A stretch of 64,000 bases of DNA from an uncultured Prochlorococcus sp. Its GTDB lineage: Bacteria > Cyanobacteriota > Cyanobacteriia > PCC-6307 > Cyanobiaceae. Below are positions 1 to 11,701 of this stretch, piece after piece. The notes beneath the pieces were generated by a model. The model had not been told where the DNA came from, did not search any database, and saw only the letters and a list, made by a program, of their open reading frames with translations. Location: the NCBI GenBank assembly GCA_902536545.1, contig CACAXS010000001.1, positions 52,233-116,232 of the forward strand, written 5' to 3'. Position numbers and translations under genes: made by a program. How positions within the stretch are numbered: the stretch's first letter is position 1; each line of letters opens with the position of its first letter.

Positions 1-85
1 TTTACCTGACTGGGCACTTTCATTTATTGGCTTTGGTCAATAGACTGCTTAAAGTTATAATTTCCCTCATAACACTTGTCGAGTA

Positions 86-2068
86 ATGAATAAAACAGTT
101 AATAATAAATCCAAAATACTTTACCAATTACAAAAATTAAGGAAGCTATCTCAGCCGTTTTTTCTTCCCATAGATCAATGTAATGGGTTCCAATTCATGT
201 GGCTTTTGATTTCTCTTTTATTTTGTGTTGGTGGAGTAGTACTTGTTGGTCTTACAGGAATAATCAGTTTTTTTGAAAGCTTTCAACCAATTTTTCTTGA
301 AAAATATTTCGGAGGTGTAGTAAATACTGTCAATTCAATTTGGGCTGGTAATTGGGGATTGCTTTTCTCTGCCTTATTTCTAATTGGATCGGGGAGCTTT
401 TTTAGCTTAAGACGTCAATTAAAAAACCGTAGATGGTTACATTGGTTATTCCTTGCGATAATTGTATTAATGCTTTTAGCTGTAAACGGAATAAACGCAG
501 GTATTGGATTCATTGCAAGAGATTTAACAAATGCTTTAGTAGAAAAACAAGAGGATGGATTTTATCGGATATTGGGGATTTACGCTTGTTGTTTCGCTGT
601 AGCTTTACCAATACGGGTTTCCCAAATATTTTTTACATATAAGTTAGGAATAATTTGGAGAGAATGGCTTTCAAAAAGTTTAGTCAAAGATTATATGACT
701 AATAAAGCTTATTACCAGTTAAATCCCAATGATGAAGAACAAACCGATGTAGATAATCCCGATCAAAGAATCACAGATGATACTCGAGCTTTTACCGGGC
801 AAAGTCTCTCTTTCACATTAGGAATTTTTGATGCCCTACTAACATTTTCACTTAATATTCTTATTTTATGGAGTATTAGTACAACACTTACTTTTTCTTT
901 ATTTGGTTACGCTGCATTTGCCACTTCTATCCTTTTAATTGCTGGAAAAAATCTTGTAAAAATTGACTTTGATCAACTCAGGTATGAAGCAGATTTTCGA
1001 TATGGCTTAGTACATATTCGAGATAATGCTGAATCAATAGCCTTTTACTCTGGGGAGAATCCTGAGCGAAGTGAAACTGAAAGACGCTTAGGAGAAGTAG
1101 TGAGAAACTTTAATTTACTGATTATATGGAGAGTAATAATAGACGTCATGAGAAGATCTATAAATTATGCTGGAAATTTCTTTCCATATTTAATAATGGC
1201 AATCCCTTACTTTAAAGGTGATATTGATTATGGACGCTTTATTCAGGCAAGCTTTGCATTTGGAATGGTTGAAGGTTCGTTATTTTTCATTGTTAATCAA
1301 ATCGAAGAACTTGCAAAATTTACTGCTGGTATTGGCAGATTAGAAGGATTCCAATCAAAAGTTGAATCCATTAGTCAAACCAACCCAACAAGCAATCAAA
1401 ACGTTATTTCAGATTACCCCTCAATTCTTATTAATAATGCTGACCTTTGTCCACCAGGATCAAATAAAACAATAATTAAAAATTTAAATTTGAGCATCGA
1501 CAATAATCAATCACTTCTGGTTGTAGGACCATCTGGGTGCGGAAAAACATCTTTACTAAGAATGATTAGCGGTTTATGGGAACCCGATCAAGGAGTAATT
1601 AAAAAACCAAAAATTGGGGAATTATTATTCATACCTCAAAAACCATATATGTTACTTGGTTCTTTAAGAGAACAATTATGTTATCCCACGGAAGTTAAAA
1701 AATTTAGTGATGAACATCTTACTTCCGTATTGCATGAAGTAAATTTAAAAACCTTAGTGGATCGGTATCCTAATCTTGATATCAAACAAGATTGGCCACG
1801 AATTCTTTCCCTAGGCGAGCAACAAAGATTGGCTTTTGCAAGACTTCTACTAAATTCCCCAAGATTTGCAGTACTTGATGAAGCAACAAGTGCTTTAGAT
1901 ATTAACACTGAAAAAAAACTATATAGTTTACTAAAGGAACGAGAACTTTCTCTTATTAGTGTTGGACATAGGCCTAGCTTAAAAGATTTTCACGAGAATA
2001 TTTTAGAATTAAATGGACAAGGAGACTGGAAATTATTGACTTCTGATAAGTATAATTTTAAGGATTAA
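86..2068 (+). CDS. ABC transporter, fused permease/ATPase (SbmA/BacA/ABCD-like)
   Basis: 660-aa ORF; N-terminal TM segments, Walker A GPSGCGKTSLLR, signature LSLGEQQRLAFAR, Walker B FAVLDEATSALD. Confidence 0.9.
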   Translation: MNKTVNNKSKILYQLQKLRKLSQPFFLPIDQCNGFQFMWLLISLLFCVGGVVLVGLTGIISFFESFQPIFLEKYFGGVVNTVNSIWAGNWGLLFSALFLIGSGSFFSLRRQLKNRRWLHWLFLAIIVLMLLAVNGINAGIGFIARDLTNALVEKQEDGFYRILGIYACCFAVALPIRVSQIFFTYKLGIIWREWLSKSLVKDYMTNKAYYQLNPNDEEQTDVDNPDQRITDDTRAFTGQSLSFTLGIFDALLTFSLNILILWSISTTLTFSLFGYAAFATSILLIAGKNLVKIDFDQLRYEADFRYGLVHIRDNAESIAFYSGENPERSETERRLGEVVRNFNLLIIWRVIIDVMRRSINYAGNFFPYLIMAIPYFKGDIDYGRFIQASFAFGMVEGSLFFIVNQIEELAKFTAGIGRLEGFQSKVESISQTNPTSNQNVISDYPSILINNADLCPPGSNKTIIKNLNLSIDNNQSLLVVGPSGCGKTSLLRMISGLWEPDQGVIKKPKIGELLFIPQKPYMLLGSLREQLCYPTEVKKFSDEHLTSVLHEVNLKTLVDRYPNLDIKQDWPRILSLGEQQRLAFARLLLNSPRFAVLDEATSALDINTEKKLYSLLKERELSLISVGHRPSLKDFHENILELNGQGDWKLLTSDKYNFKD

Positions 2069-2076
2069 CAAAAAAA

Positions 2077-2352
2077 ATGAATCCTAAAGAAGAACAAACT
2101 AACTCAGAAGCCACTAATTTAGAGAATGAGAGTTTTTTAAAACAGCAGAAAGATCCAAATTACATCAATGAACAAATTGAAGACAATAAATTAGATGAAA
2201 AATCTATAGAAATTAAGGATGAATATATATTTGGATGGAGTAGTTATTCTGAAATAACTAATGGAAGATTCGCAATGCTTGGTTTCCTTGCAATAATTAT
2301 GATTGAATTATTTAGTAAACAATCGTTTTTAAAATGGGCAGGAATCTTATAA
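2077..2352 (+). CDS. High light-inducible (Hli/CAB-like) protein
   Basis: C-terminal single helix with ExxNGRFAMLGF motif typical of the Hli family. Confidence 0.85.
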   Translation: MNPKEEQTNSEATNLENESFLKQQKDPNYINEQIEDNKLDEKSIEIKDEYIFGWSSYSEITNGRFAMLGFLAIIMIELFSKQSFLKWAGIL

Positions 2353-3282
2353 TTAATCATCAAATCTAGAACTGTTATCTCTAGGTTTCTTTTTGTTTGT
2401 TCCAACGTTATATCTACTATTTTGATTTTTTGAACTTGATCTAGCTGAAGAGCTTACTCTACGTGTCTCACGTGGTTTTTTGGCTTGCTTAGAATCTTTA
2501 AATGAAGCATCTTCTACTTGATCTGTTGAAATTTGCTGCCTAATGGTGGATCTAGTAGGTTTACTCCTTAATGGAGAAGAATCAACAGGAGTTGAGATAT
2601 TATCTTTTCTAGAAACTGTACGATTCATTCTGGGTCTTGACCCTGTTTTAACTTCATCGCGAGATAAATTTCTTCTCTCACCAAAGTTATTTGTTTCTGG
2701 TTGTTTACTATTTCTATCTTGAGAAGTCTGCCTTCTCCTTCTTATAGGTTCGTCATTTTCAAACTGACTTATTTCTCTTGTAGATGGCCTACTTCTACTT
2801 GCTGCAGCAGATGGTATAGCTCTTGAAACATTCCTCCTTCGAGATCTCCCCTCCATATAGTCTTCTTCAAATTCATCTTCTTGAGGTTTAAATCTTCTGG
2901 ATGGTCTTTCAGATTCTTCAAACCTATCATAATCGTCATTAAATCGGCCTCTAGAATTTCTAGGAACATCAGAAATAGGATCATCATCAAAATAAGATGA
3001 CCTTCTAGCTTGATCAGTAGCAACTCCCCTCAATCGCACACTTTCATATGCGAAAAAAACTGTAGTTCCTGCTAATAAAAACTGACCAAACTGAAGGATA
3101 GGATCTAACCTCCAGCCTTGAAAAAATAATATTCCTCCGCACAAAAGTCCAATTGCCGCGAAGAAAACATCATAATCCCTCGCCAAGGCAGGCTTGAAAG
3201 ACCTCAAAAAATAAAGGCCTCCTCCACATACCGCGAGAACTATACCAACAATACTGGCCCAATTGAGACTAGCATTGACCAC
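2353..3282 (-). CDS. Ycf66-like membrane protein with long Ser/Arg-rich tail
   Basis: N-terminal TM region resembling Ycf66, then low-complexity R/S-rich C-terminus. Confidence 0.75.
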   Translation of the reverse strand: MVNASLNWASIVGIVLAVCGGGLYFLRSFKPALARDYDVFFAAIGLLCGGILFFQGWRLDPILQFGQFLLAGTTVFFAYESVRLRGVATDQARRSSYFDDDPISDVPRNSRGRFNDDYDRFEESERPSRRFKPQEDEFEEDYMEGRSRRRNVSRAIPSAAASRSRPSTREISQFENDEPIRRRRQTSQDRNSKQPETNNFGERRNLSRDEVKTGSRPRMNRTVSRKDNISTPVDSSPLRSKPTRSTIRQQISTDQVEDASFKDSKQAKKPRETRRVSSSARSSSKNQNSRYNVGTNKKKPRDNSSRFDD

Positions 3283-3362
3283 ATTCTTTCTCCAAAAATT
3301 TATTTTTAAAAGGGTTACTTATATCCCCTATATATACAGTGTACTTAAAACTTCTACAAAAA

Positions 3363-3548
3363 CTAGCGTCTTCCAGTAGAAGTACGATCGAGGGAATCTT
3401 TCTGACTGACAAAAATCAAAAATGCAGTGGCTGGAATAACGATAAGTAAGGCTGCGGCAATAAAACTACCTATCATTCCAACTGCGGAATTATTTGCAAC
3501 TTCAGCAGAAAAATCTGCGGCTAGTAATAAATTTGAGATTTGAAACAC
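3363..3548 (-). CDS. psbX: Photosystem II protein PsbX
   Basis: 61-aa single-TM protein, [18 protein letters not shown] motif typical of cyanobacterial PsbX. Confidence 0.8.
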   Translation of the reverse strand: MFQISNLLLAADFSAEVANNSAVGMIGSFIAAALLIVIPATAFLIFVSQKDSLDRTSTGRR

Positions 3549-3638
3549 TTTTTAAATATTAAATTCTCAATTTATAATACGAATTAAATACGTTTCAATG
3601 GGTTATTTATTAAGATGAGTTAAATAATTGTTATTTCC

Positions 3639-3980
3639 TTGCTTGTCAACTCTCTTCAAATTTTAGATATTAGTTTAGGAATTTCTCTTTCATATCTAAC
3701 TATAGTTTTTCTAATAAGATTAATACTTACTTGGTACCCAAAAATTAATTTAAGTAAAGGTTTATGGTTATTAATTTCAATACCATCAAACTCTATTCTT
3801 AATTTAACAAGAAAACTAATTCCTCCTATTGGAGGCGTTGATGTTGGACCCGTAATTTGGATCGGAGTTATAAGCTTTTTAAGAGAAATTTTAGTCGGTC
3901 AGCAAGGGCTTATTAAACTTGCATTGCATACACATATTTCACAGAAATCGTTTAATTATTTCTCAGTAATTTGGCAGTAA
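3639..3980 (+). CDS. YggT/Ycf19-family membrane protein (TTG start)
   Basis: RLILTWYP and [18 protein letters not shown] motifs. Confidence 0.85.
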   Translation: MLVNSLQILDISLGISLSYLTIVFLIRLILTWYPKINLSKGLWLLISIPSNSILNLTRKLIPPIGGVDVGPVIWIGVISFLREILVGQQGLIKLALHTHISQKSFNYFSVIWQ

Positions 3981-5309
3981 TTCTTCTTCTACATATTTAG
4001 TATGTATCTTACCCTGCTTAAATTTAGATTTATTCAGTAGGGTTAGATGAAAGTTAATTGTTGTAGGAATACCTGTTACTGCACATTCATTTAAAGCCCT
4101 ATTCATTCGTTTGATTGCAGTATTACGATCTTTTCCCCAGACTATTAATTTACCAATTAATGAGTCATAGAAAGGAGGTATTTCATAGCCTGTATAAACA
4201 TGACTATCCACCCTTACACCAGGACCACCAGGAGGAAGCCACCCAGTTATTTTTCCAGGTGATGGTCGGAAATTGTGAGAAGGATCTTCAGCATTGATTC
4301 TACATTCAATAGCATGACCGTTTAAATGGATATCATCCTGATTAAATTCCAAGTTTGCTCCGCTTGCGATTTTAATTTGCTCAGCTATTAAATCAACTCC
4401 TGTAACCATTTCAGTAACAGGATGTTCAACTTGAATCCTAGTATTCATCTCCATAAAATAAAAATTATCATCATCAACTAAAAATTCAACTGTCCCCGCT
4501 CCTTCGTAGCCGATACTTTTTGCAGCAGCAATAGCTGCGTTTCCCATTTTTTTTCTTAGCTCAGTGTTAATTGCAGGACTAGGAGACTCTTCAAGTAACT
4601 TCTGATGTCTTCTTTGAACTGAACAATCTCGCTCTCCTAAATGAACAACATTACCCGACCTGTCAGCTAAAATTTGAATTTCTACATGTCTTGGCTTCTT
4701 TATAAATTTCTCCATATATAAACCATCATTACCAAAAGCTGCTTCTGCTTCGCCTTGAGCTGCTTTAAACATTTTTTCAAGATTATTAGAGTTTTCAACC
4801 AACCTCATGCCTCTTCCACCTCCTCCAGCAGTCGCTTTAATAATTACCGGATAGCCTATATCTTCTGCCAATTTATAAGCCTCAGCAACATTTGATAACA
4901 ACCCTTTACTGCCAGGTACTGTTGGAACTCCAACTGCTTCCATAGTTTCTTTAGCTGTAGATTTATCTCCCATAGATCTAATAGCTTTAGGAGATGGGCC
5001 AATAAAAACTATGCCATGATCGTTACACATCTCAGCAAATTTATCATTTTCCGCCAGAAATCCATAACCAGGATGAATAGCATCAACTCCTCTCGATGTA
5101 GCAGCAGCAAGTATATTTGGAATATTTAAATAACTCTTATTACTTAGTGAATCTCCGACGCAAACAGCCTCATCAGCAAGCTGAACATGCAATGCTTTCT
5201 TATCTACAGTACTAAAAACTGCAACGGTTGCAATACCTAGTTCTCTACAACTTCTGACAATTCGTAAAGCTATTTCTCCACGATTAGCAATTAAAACTTT
5301 TTCAACCAT
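3963..5309 (-). CDS. accC: Acetyl-CoA carboxylase biotin carboxylase subunit
   Basis: [37 protein letters not shown] motifs. Confidence 0.97.
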   Translation of the reverse strand: MVEKVLIANRGEIALRIVRSCRELGIATVAVFSTVDKKALHVQLADEAVCVGDSLSNKSYLNIPNILAAATSRGVDAIHPGYGFLAENDKFAEMCNDHGIVFIGPSPKAIRSMGDKSTAKETMEAVGVPTVPGSKGLLSNVAEAYKLAEDIGYPVIIKATAGGGGRGMRLVENSNNLEKMFKAAQGEAEAAFGNDGLYMEKFIKKPRHVEIQILADRSGNVVHLGERDCSVQRRHQKLLEESPSPAINTELRKKMGNAAIAAAKSIGYEGAGTVEFLVDDDNFYFMEMNTRIQVEHPVTEMVTGVDLIAEQIKIASGANLEFNQDDIHLNGHAIECRINAEDPSHNFRPSPGKITGWLPPGGPGVRVDSHVYTGYEIPPFYDSLIGKLIVWGKDRNTAIKRMNRALNECAVTGIPTTINFHLTLLNKSKFKQGKIHTKYVEEELLPNY

Positions 5310-5569
5310 TATGAAAATAAAATTGAAGAAATGAAATGACTTAAAATAAAAAATTATTTGCCAAAGTATTCAACAAAATTTTTTAGTGATCAGAGGACAT
5401 TTTTTACAATACAACCTAAAACGTTATATATGTATAAATATTTGTTTTATGCAATAGAAAAATTATTCATCATATTCAAAAAAACTCTTTTAGAACTACA
5501 TGCTTATTTCAGCCAATAATGTATGATATTTTTAAGGTTTAGTCAGCCGCCGGTTGCCGAAAACCCTTT

Positions 5570-5651
5570 GCGGACGTGGCGGAATTGGTAGACGCGCACG
5601 TCTAAGGAGCGTGTGGCTTTGGCCTTGCGAGTTCAAGTCTCGCCGTCCGCA
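5570..5651 (+). tRNA. tRNA-Leu (anticodon AAG by fold)
   Basis: GCGGACG...CGTCCGC acceptor stem, GTTCAAGTCTC T-arm, long variable arm, anticodon loop CTAAGGA. Confidence 0.93.
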
Positions 5652-5655
5652 TTTA

Positions 5656-6942
5656 ATGTATTCTGGTTTAACTGCAATGAAAAAAAAATCAGTTGCAGTA
5701 GTTATAGTTTCCAATGGTCCTGGTGAATTAACTACATGGGTAAATCCTGTAGTGGATGAGCTTAACAAAATAAATAAATCACTATGTGATGACGATAAAC
5801 ACAATTTCACTCTTAGGTTAGTCCTTGTTCCTTGCCCAAATGCCACTGGTAAAGAATTTTTAGTTGCAAATTCATGGAATAAATTCGAATTAATTACAAA
5901 ATCCAAAAGTTTTTGGAAATTATTAATAAACCCACATTCTTTTGGTAATTGGCCAAAAAAAGGGGTGGTTATCTTCCTTGGTGGAGATCAATTTTGGAGC
6001 ATTTTATTAGCTAAAAGATTAGGTTATTTAAATATCACATATGCTGAATGGGTTTCGCGATGGCCCAAATGGACCAACAAAATTGCTGCTATGAATGTAA
6101 AAGTAAAAGAGTCGATACCTAAAAGATATAGATATAAATGTAAAGTCATTGGGGATTTGATGGCAGATATCAAACTTAATAGTGAAATATCATTAAGAAA
6201 CAAAAAAAACCACTACATTGCATTGTTACCCGGTTCTAAGAAAGCAAAGCTTTCTGTTGGAATTCCTTTCTTCTTAGAAGTTGCAGATCATATCGCTGAA
6301 GAAAATCAAAATATAAATTTTATAATTCCCATTGCCCCAACTACTGATCAAAGTGAATATTTATTTTTTCAAAGCAACAAAAATCCAATTGCTAAATATT
6401 ACTCATCAAAAATCAAGACAATTAAAAACTTCAAAGACTCTCGTTTTGATTATGTAATTGAAACATCAAAAAATACAAAGATTTATCTAATCAAGAAAAA
6501 TCCTTGCTATGAAATATTAAAAGAATGTGATCTTGCAATTACAACTGTTGGAGCAAATACTTCAGAATTAGCAGCAATTAGTCTTCCCATGTTAGTTGTT
6601 CTGCCAACTCAACATCTAAATATGATGAATGCCTGGGATGGTATTTTTGGAGTAATTGGAAAAATTTCATTCATAAATAGATTCCTGTCTTTTATAATTA
6701 AAAATTTCTATTTTAAAAAAAAGAAGTTTTTTGCTTGGCCAAATATTAAAGCTAAAAGAATGATTGTCCCTGAAAGGATAGGTAATATTTCGCCAATAAA
6801 AATCGCAAGAGAAGTATTATTTCTTATTAAAAATAGAGATCAATTAAAAAGTATTAAGGATAATCTACACAAAGAAAGAGGCGATAAAGGTGCTGCAAAA
6901 AAACTTGCTTCTATAATTATTAATTCAATAAAGAAACTTTAA
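5656..6942 (+). CDS. Lipid-A-disaccharide synthase-like (LpxB-like) glycosyltransferase family protein
   Basis: SNGPGELTTWVNPVVDEL start, LLPGSKKAKLS and TVGANTSELAAISLPMLVVLPT motifs; start moved downstream because the tracked ORF start lies upstream of the tRNA gene. Confidence 0.75.
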   Translation: MYSGLTAMKKKSVAVVIVSNGPGELTTWVNPVVDELNKINKSLCDDDKHNFTLRLVLVPCPNATGKEFLVANSWNKFELITKSKSFWKLLINPHSFGNWPKKGVVIFLGGDQFWSILLAKRLGYLNITYAEWVSRWPKWTNKIAAMNVKVKESIPKRYRYKCKVIGDLMADIKLNSEISLRNKKNHYIALLPGSKKAKLSVGIPFFLEVADHIAEENQNINFIIPIAPTTDQSEYLFFQSNKNPIAKYYSSKIKTIKNFKDSRFDYVIETSKNTKIYLIKKNPCYEILKECDLAITTVGANTSELAAISLPMLVVLPTQHLNMMNAWDGIFGVIGKISFINRFLSFIIKNFYFKKKKFFAWPNIKAKRMIVPERIGNISPIKIAREVLFLIKNRDQLKSIKDNLHKERGDKGAAKKLASIIINSIKKL

Positions 6943-6945
6943 CAA

Positions 6946-7989
6946 TTACCAAGGATCATCAATTTCAAACTTTTCTGATTTTTTATTATCTTGAACTAAA
7001 TTTTGTTCTTCTAGTGGTTCAATATCTAAAGTTTCAGTTGCATTTTGAATTGGTCTTTTCGAAGCTAAATTAGTAGTTGATTGTTTCTTTAGCTTAAGAT
7101 CAATATTGGTTTTTTCATCTATTTGATTAACTCTATTTTGATTCTCGATCTGAACAGAATCATCATTATCCATATATAGTTTTTTTCTGTTATTTATTTC
7201 CTCTACAGAACCCTTTATTTCAACATATTCAAGTTCATCTTCATAATCATCTTCATAATCATCTTGTTCAACAACTTCTTCATATTCCTCGACTAAATTG
7301 TTTTGCTGTTCTAATTCAGAACCTGAAAGTAACTGATTCTCAACAGGTACAAGATTTGCTGAGTATCCATTTGCTTCCCTTTCATCCCATGAAGAACCCC
7401 CGACTCCAAGTTTCTCAAGTAGACCACTACTTAGTTGCTTCAATTTCTCTTCCGCACCTTCATAAACAATAATCCTATCGGTACCACTACTTACGATTTC
7501 CTCAACAGGTATTTCCCAAGTACTTAAAACTCCCTCACCTAAAAGCGGAACACCAACAGCACCCATAACAAGAGATATCAAATCCCCAGTCTCAATATCA
7601 AAAGAAAAGCCAAGAACTCTTCCTAAAAGTTGTCCAGATTCTGTAATCACTTGACAATTAATTACCTTCCCATACCTTTCTGGAGAAAAACTCTCACTCA
7701 AAGAATCTAGGGAGTCAACTAATATGACATCTCCAACTTGCTTTATACTTTCTAAAGGCATCCATTTTGGCAAACCCGGTAAAAATCTTGTAAGTGGATT
7801 ATCTCTTAGTCCCAAAGCGACCACCTCTCTTCTATCAATATCAACAACAACTTCTCCAACTACGCCTAGCCGCCTCCCAGTATCAGTAGTAATCACTTGT
7901 GTTCCCATTAATTCTGACCTTAACCATAAACGTTCACTAGGAACGGAGTTAGGGAGATTCTTATTAGCAGATGTGTTAGACAAGCTCAT
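6946..7989 (-). CDS. PRC-barrel domain protein with acidic C-terminus
   Basis: Two PRC-barrel-like repeats (GRRLGVVGEVVVDIDRREVVALGL; GQLLGRVLGFSFDIETGDLISLVMG). Confidence 0.8.
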   Translation of the reverse strand: MSLSNTSANKNLPNSVPSERLWLRSELMGTQVITTDTGRRLGVVGEVVVDIDRREVVALGLRDNPLTRFLPGLPKWMPLESIKQVGDVILVDSLDSLSESFSPERYGKVINCQVITESGQLLGRVLGFSFDIETGDLISLVMGAVGVPLLGEGVLSTWEIPVEEIVSSGTDRIIVYEGAEEKLKQLSSGLLEKLGVGGSSWDEREANGYSANLVPVENQLLSGSELEQQNNLVEEYEEVVEQDDYEDDYEDELEYVEIKGSVEEINNRKKLYMDNDDSVQIENQNRVNQIDEKTNIDLKLKKQSTTNLASKRPIQNATETLDIEPLEEQNLVQDNKKSEKFEIDDPW

Positions 7990-8034
7990 AAATTTCTTTT
8001 TATCATTCTGACGTATAAATTTAAAAAAGTGTGT

Positions 8035-11000
8035 TTATGCAGCATTTGGTAACCCAAGAACTTGAGTATTAGCACCTCTTGCTTGCGCAACGCCAATTGT
8101 TCGTTTAGATGCACTAATCATAGGCCTTCTATGACTTACGACTATAAATTGAGCGTTTGATGACTGATTCGATATTAGTTTTGACAACCTTTCAACATTA
8201 ATACCATCTAAAAAACTATCAACCTCATCTAATGCATAAAAAGGTGAAGGCTTATACTTTTGCAAAGCAAATAAAAAACTTAAAGCAGTTAACGATTTTT
8301 CACCACCTGACATAGAGGCTAATCTTCTGACATTTTTCCCCTTGGGATGAGCCACTAAAGTTAATCCTCCTTCTAAAGGAGAATTAGGATTTTCAAGTTG
8401 AAGATATCCATCTCCATCAGATAAATTTGCAAAAATTTCTCGAAAATGTCTATCAACTTCTGTAAATGCTTGCATAAAAGCTTCTTGACGCATCGTAGAT
8501 ACAGTTTCTATTCTCAGTAATAATTCAGATCTTTCTTTAGATAGAATTTCTAATTTTTCTCGCAAACCATTTAATCTCTCAATTAATTTTTCTAGTTCAT
8601 CAAGAGCCAACATATTTACAGGTTCTAAGCTTTGTAGTTTTGCATTGATTATTGAAATATCTGATTGCAAAGATTCAAGACTCTTCCCTTCATATTCTCC
8701 AAAGTCCGGGGCAGGATTAGGTAGATCTTTTTTATAATTTTCTAATTTTATTTTTTCGCTCCTCATTTCTTCTTTGAGAGAATGCATATCTCTTTCGAGA
8801 TATTCAAGCTTCAACAGATAATTATTACATTCTTGCCTTTTATTTGAAATTGAAGAGTTTAATTCATCTCTTTTCCTTCTCAATAAACCTAGATCCTTCT
8901 CTAGAGAATTTTTTTGCTTATCAAGATCCAAAAGCTCTTTTTTAAATTTATCTCTTTTTTCTATCCATTCACTATGAGAAATTGCGAGTTGTTTAATAGA
9001 TTCCTGCAAGTTTTTTTCTTGTAATAAAGTAATATTTAATGAATTATTGATACGCTCTATATTTAAAGCTAATTGACTCTTTTTATCTAGTAATGTATCT
9101 CTCTCGTTAATAAGTAATTCAAGTTTTTTATCAAGATTATTAAAATCGTTATTTAAAGCTATTAATGATGACTTCTGATTTTTTTCATAATTTACCTTTT
9201 GAATGGTTTGTAATTGATCAAACTTATCATAATAAGGATTCAATTCATTTTTTAAATAATCTAACTCGTTAACTAATAAATTATTAGCAGTATCAAGTTT
9301 ATTTAATCTCGATTTACAATCCTCAATTCTTTGCGAGACAGCCTTAAGAGAATCTTGATTTACTTCAATTTCTTTATTAAATGAGGCACAATCCTCAATT
9401 ATTTGACTACGGTTAGAATTTAATTTACTAAGACTATTATTTTTTATCATCAAATCATTATTTGACTCTTTTAAAGCTTCTTCAATAACTAATAATCTTT
9501 CCTTTATAGGACTGGAATCATCAATATCATTATTAATTCCAAACCGATAAGCCAAATCTTTATTTAACTTACTGCCTCCTGTAATTGCACCACTTGCTTC
9601 TAATAATTCACCACTTAAGGTAACCAACCTATTTTTTTGTGAAGATAACCTCGCTGAGGATAAGTCTGAAAAAACTAAAGTATCTCCAAAAACATATCGA
9701 AAAACATCAGAATAGACTTCATCAAAAGTAATTAAATTAATAGCTTTATCAATAAATCCATTCTCCCTGTAATTTTCAAATCTTGAAATTGCATAATTCT
9801 TTTTTTGACTTTTAATTCTATTTAAAGGTAAGAAAGTTAATCTTCCTGCTTTCTTCTTTTTAAGAATTTCAATTGCTTTAGCAGCAATATCATCATTATC
9901 AACAACAATTTGTCCTAATCTATTCCCAGCAGCAATTTCTAATGCATATCTATTTTTCTCACTGACCTCTCCAAGTTGAGCTACATAACCATGTATACCC
10001 TCTAACCCTGCTTCTAAGAGAATTCTGAGAGCATAAGAACCTCTAGATTCGTTTAAAGCTTCCTTCCTGCTTTCGAATCTAGATAAATCCTTTTCAAGCC
10101 TTAACTGCTCGTCATTTAGCCTTGATTTAGTTTTTATTAATAAATCAATTTCATTTTTTAAAGAATTAATTTCTATGCTATTACTTGCCAAGTTTTTATT
10201 CTTTGTATCGGATGTCTCTTTTTTTCTTTGATTTCCCTCAAAAAGTTTCTGCTTTTCGAATTCTAAGGAGTCAATCTGAGAAAATATCTCATCTTTTTGA
10301 ATATTATTTTGAATAGTTTCTTCTTCAATTTTCCTTTTTTTTATTTCCAAGGGATTAATTTGATTTTTTATACTTTCAAGCTCAGAATTTAATTTGATAC
10401 TTTGTTTTGAGAATTCTCCAGATTCTCCAGCCGCATCAGAAAGTTTTTTTCTGGATAGTTTGTGTTTTAAAATGAGATCATCAATTTGCAAGTTCAATTG
10501 ATTTAAAAATTGATCATCGAAATTTTCTTGTCTCATCTTTTCTGACTCGATATTCCTCTTAGAAATTGCAATTTCATCTCTCTGCTTTTGTAATTTAATA
10601 CCTTCTTCTTTATTCAGACTTGATATCCTATCAAGTTCTCTCAAGCTAGAATTAATACTTCCAATATCAGAATTCACTTTTATCAATTTATCCTCTCCTT
10701 TCAACTTAAGCTCATCAACCAGTATTTTCAAAGCATTTTCTAAAACTGATATTTCATTACTAATAGATTCTTTTTGTTTATTAAATAATATTTTATTTTT
10801 TTCAATTTCACTTTCTTTTTTTTCTATAGATTCAACATGCTTAACTTGTTTATCAAAAATAAGAACCTTCTCTAATTCCATTATTTGTAGTAGTTTTGCC
10901 TTTAGCTCTTTATATCGCTTTGCTTTTTCACATTCTTTTTCAAGCTTATTCTTACCAGATTCCAATTCATTTTCTAAAATTTCACATTTTTCTTGTCTTT

Positions 11001-11625
11001 CGAAAACGTCATTTAATTTTGCATTAGTTTGTTCTATTCTTGAATCAAAAAGTGCGACTCCTGCTAATTCATCAATAAGATTTCTCCTCTCCTTATTATT
11101 CATTGATACTATTCTTGTTACATCACCCTGCATAACAACATTGCTGCCCTCAGGATCAACACTTATATCTCTTAATATTCTCTGTATTTGTTGCAAGGTA
11201 CATTGTTTTCCATCAGAAGTATAAGTAGAAGCATAAGAACCACCTGGCATAAGCCTTAATTTCCTAGAAACTACCCATTCTTTTTGACCTTTATGAAGGG
11301 CAATTTCTTCTTCTTCTAGTTCCAGAGGCGAAAAATCCTCTTTGGGAGACCAATCTTTTATATTAAATTTTACCGATACAGATGTTTCTGATGACTTACC
11401 CTCTTTAACTTTGGAGTTATTTATTAGATCTGGTAATCTTTCAGCCCTCATCCCTCTACTATTAGCAAGACCTAAACAGAATAAAATTCCATCTAAAATA
11501 TTGCTTTTCCCAGAACCATTAGGTCCCGTAACCACTGTAAATCCCTCTTCAAGAGGAATTTTTACATTTCCTCCAAAAGATTTAAAATTTTCAAACTCGA
11601 CCTGATTGATATGTACCAATCTCAA
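8035..11625 (-). CDS. smc: Chromosome segregation protein SMC
   Basis: GPNGSGKSNILD N-terminus, coiled coils, hinge, LASMSGGEKSLTALSFLFA and ALDEVDSFLD C-terminus. Confidence 0.97.
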   Translation of the reverse strand: MRLVHINQVEFENFKSFGGNVKIPLEEGFTVVTGPNGSGKSNILDGILFCLGLANSRGMRAERLPDLINNSKVKEGKSSETSVSVKFNIKDWSPKEDFSPLELEEEEIALHKGQKEWVVSRKLRLMPGGSYASTYTSDGKQCTLQQIQRILRDISVDPEGSNVVMQGDVTRIVSMNNKERRNLIDELAGVALFDSRIEQTNAKLNDVFERQEKCEILENELESGKNKLEKECEKAKRYKELKAKLLQIMELEKVLIFDKQVKHVESIEKKESEIEKNKILFNKQKESISNEISVLENALKILVDELKLKGEDKLIKVNSDIGSINSSLRELDRISSLNKEEGIKLQKQRDEIAISKRNIESEKMRQENFDDQFLNQLNLQIDDLILKHKLSRKKLSDAAGESGEFSKQSIKLNSELESIKNQINPLEIKKRKIEEETIQNNIQKDEIFSQIDSLEFEKQKLFEGNQRKKETSDTKNKNLASNSIEINSLKNEIDLLIKTKSRLNDEQLRLEKDLSRFESRKEALNESRGSYALRILLEAGLEGIHGYVAQLGEVSEKNRYALEIAAGNRLGQIVVDNDDIAAKAIEILKKKKAGRLTFLPLNRIKSQKKNYAISRFENYRENGFIDKAINLITFDEVYSDVFRYVFGDTLVFSDLSSARLSSQKNRLVTLSGELLEASGAITGGSKLNKDLAYRFGINNDIDDSSPIKERLLVIEEALKESNNDLMIKNNSLSKLNSNRSQIIEDCASFNKEIEVNQDSLKAVSQRIEDCKSRLNKLDTANNLLVNELDYLKNELNPYYDKFDQLQTIQKVNYEKNQKSSLIALNNDFNNLDKKLELLINERDTLLDKKSQLALNIERINNSLNITLLQEKNLQESIKQLAISHSEWIEKRDKFKKELLDLDKQKNSLEKDLGLLRRKRDELNSSISNKRQECNNYLLKLEYLERDMHSLKEEMRSEKIKLENYKKDLPNPAPDFGEYEGKSLESLQSDISIINAKLQSLEPVNMLALDELEKLIERLNGLREKLEILSKERSELLLRIETVSTMRQEAFMQAFTEVDRHFREIFANLSDGDGYLQLENPNSPLEGGLTLVAHPKGKNVRRLASMSGGEKSLTALSFLFALQKYKPSPFYALDEVDSFLDGINVERLSKLISNQSSNAQFIVVSHRRPMISASKRTIGVAQARGANTQVLGLPNAA

Positions 11626-11701
11626 GTCTCAATAGCTAAATAAGAATAACTAATTTACAAAAATTCTCAATAGAAATATTACTTTTATTTATAAATGAAT
11701 A

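Noticed and set aside
5554-5655. ORF track starts the LpxB-like protein upstream of and through tRNA-Leu
   Set aside because: The first 34 codons are largely translated tRNA; the real start is most likely ATG at 5656 or 5677.
5532-5906. Minus-strand 124-aa ORF
   Set aside because: Antisense to the tRNA and the LpxB-like gene; no coding motif.
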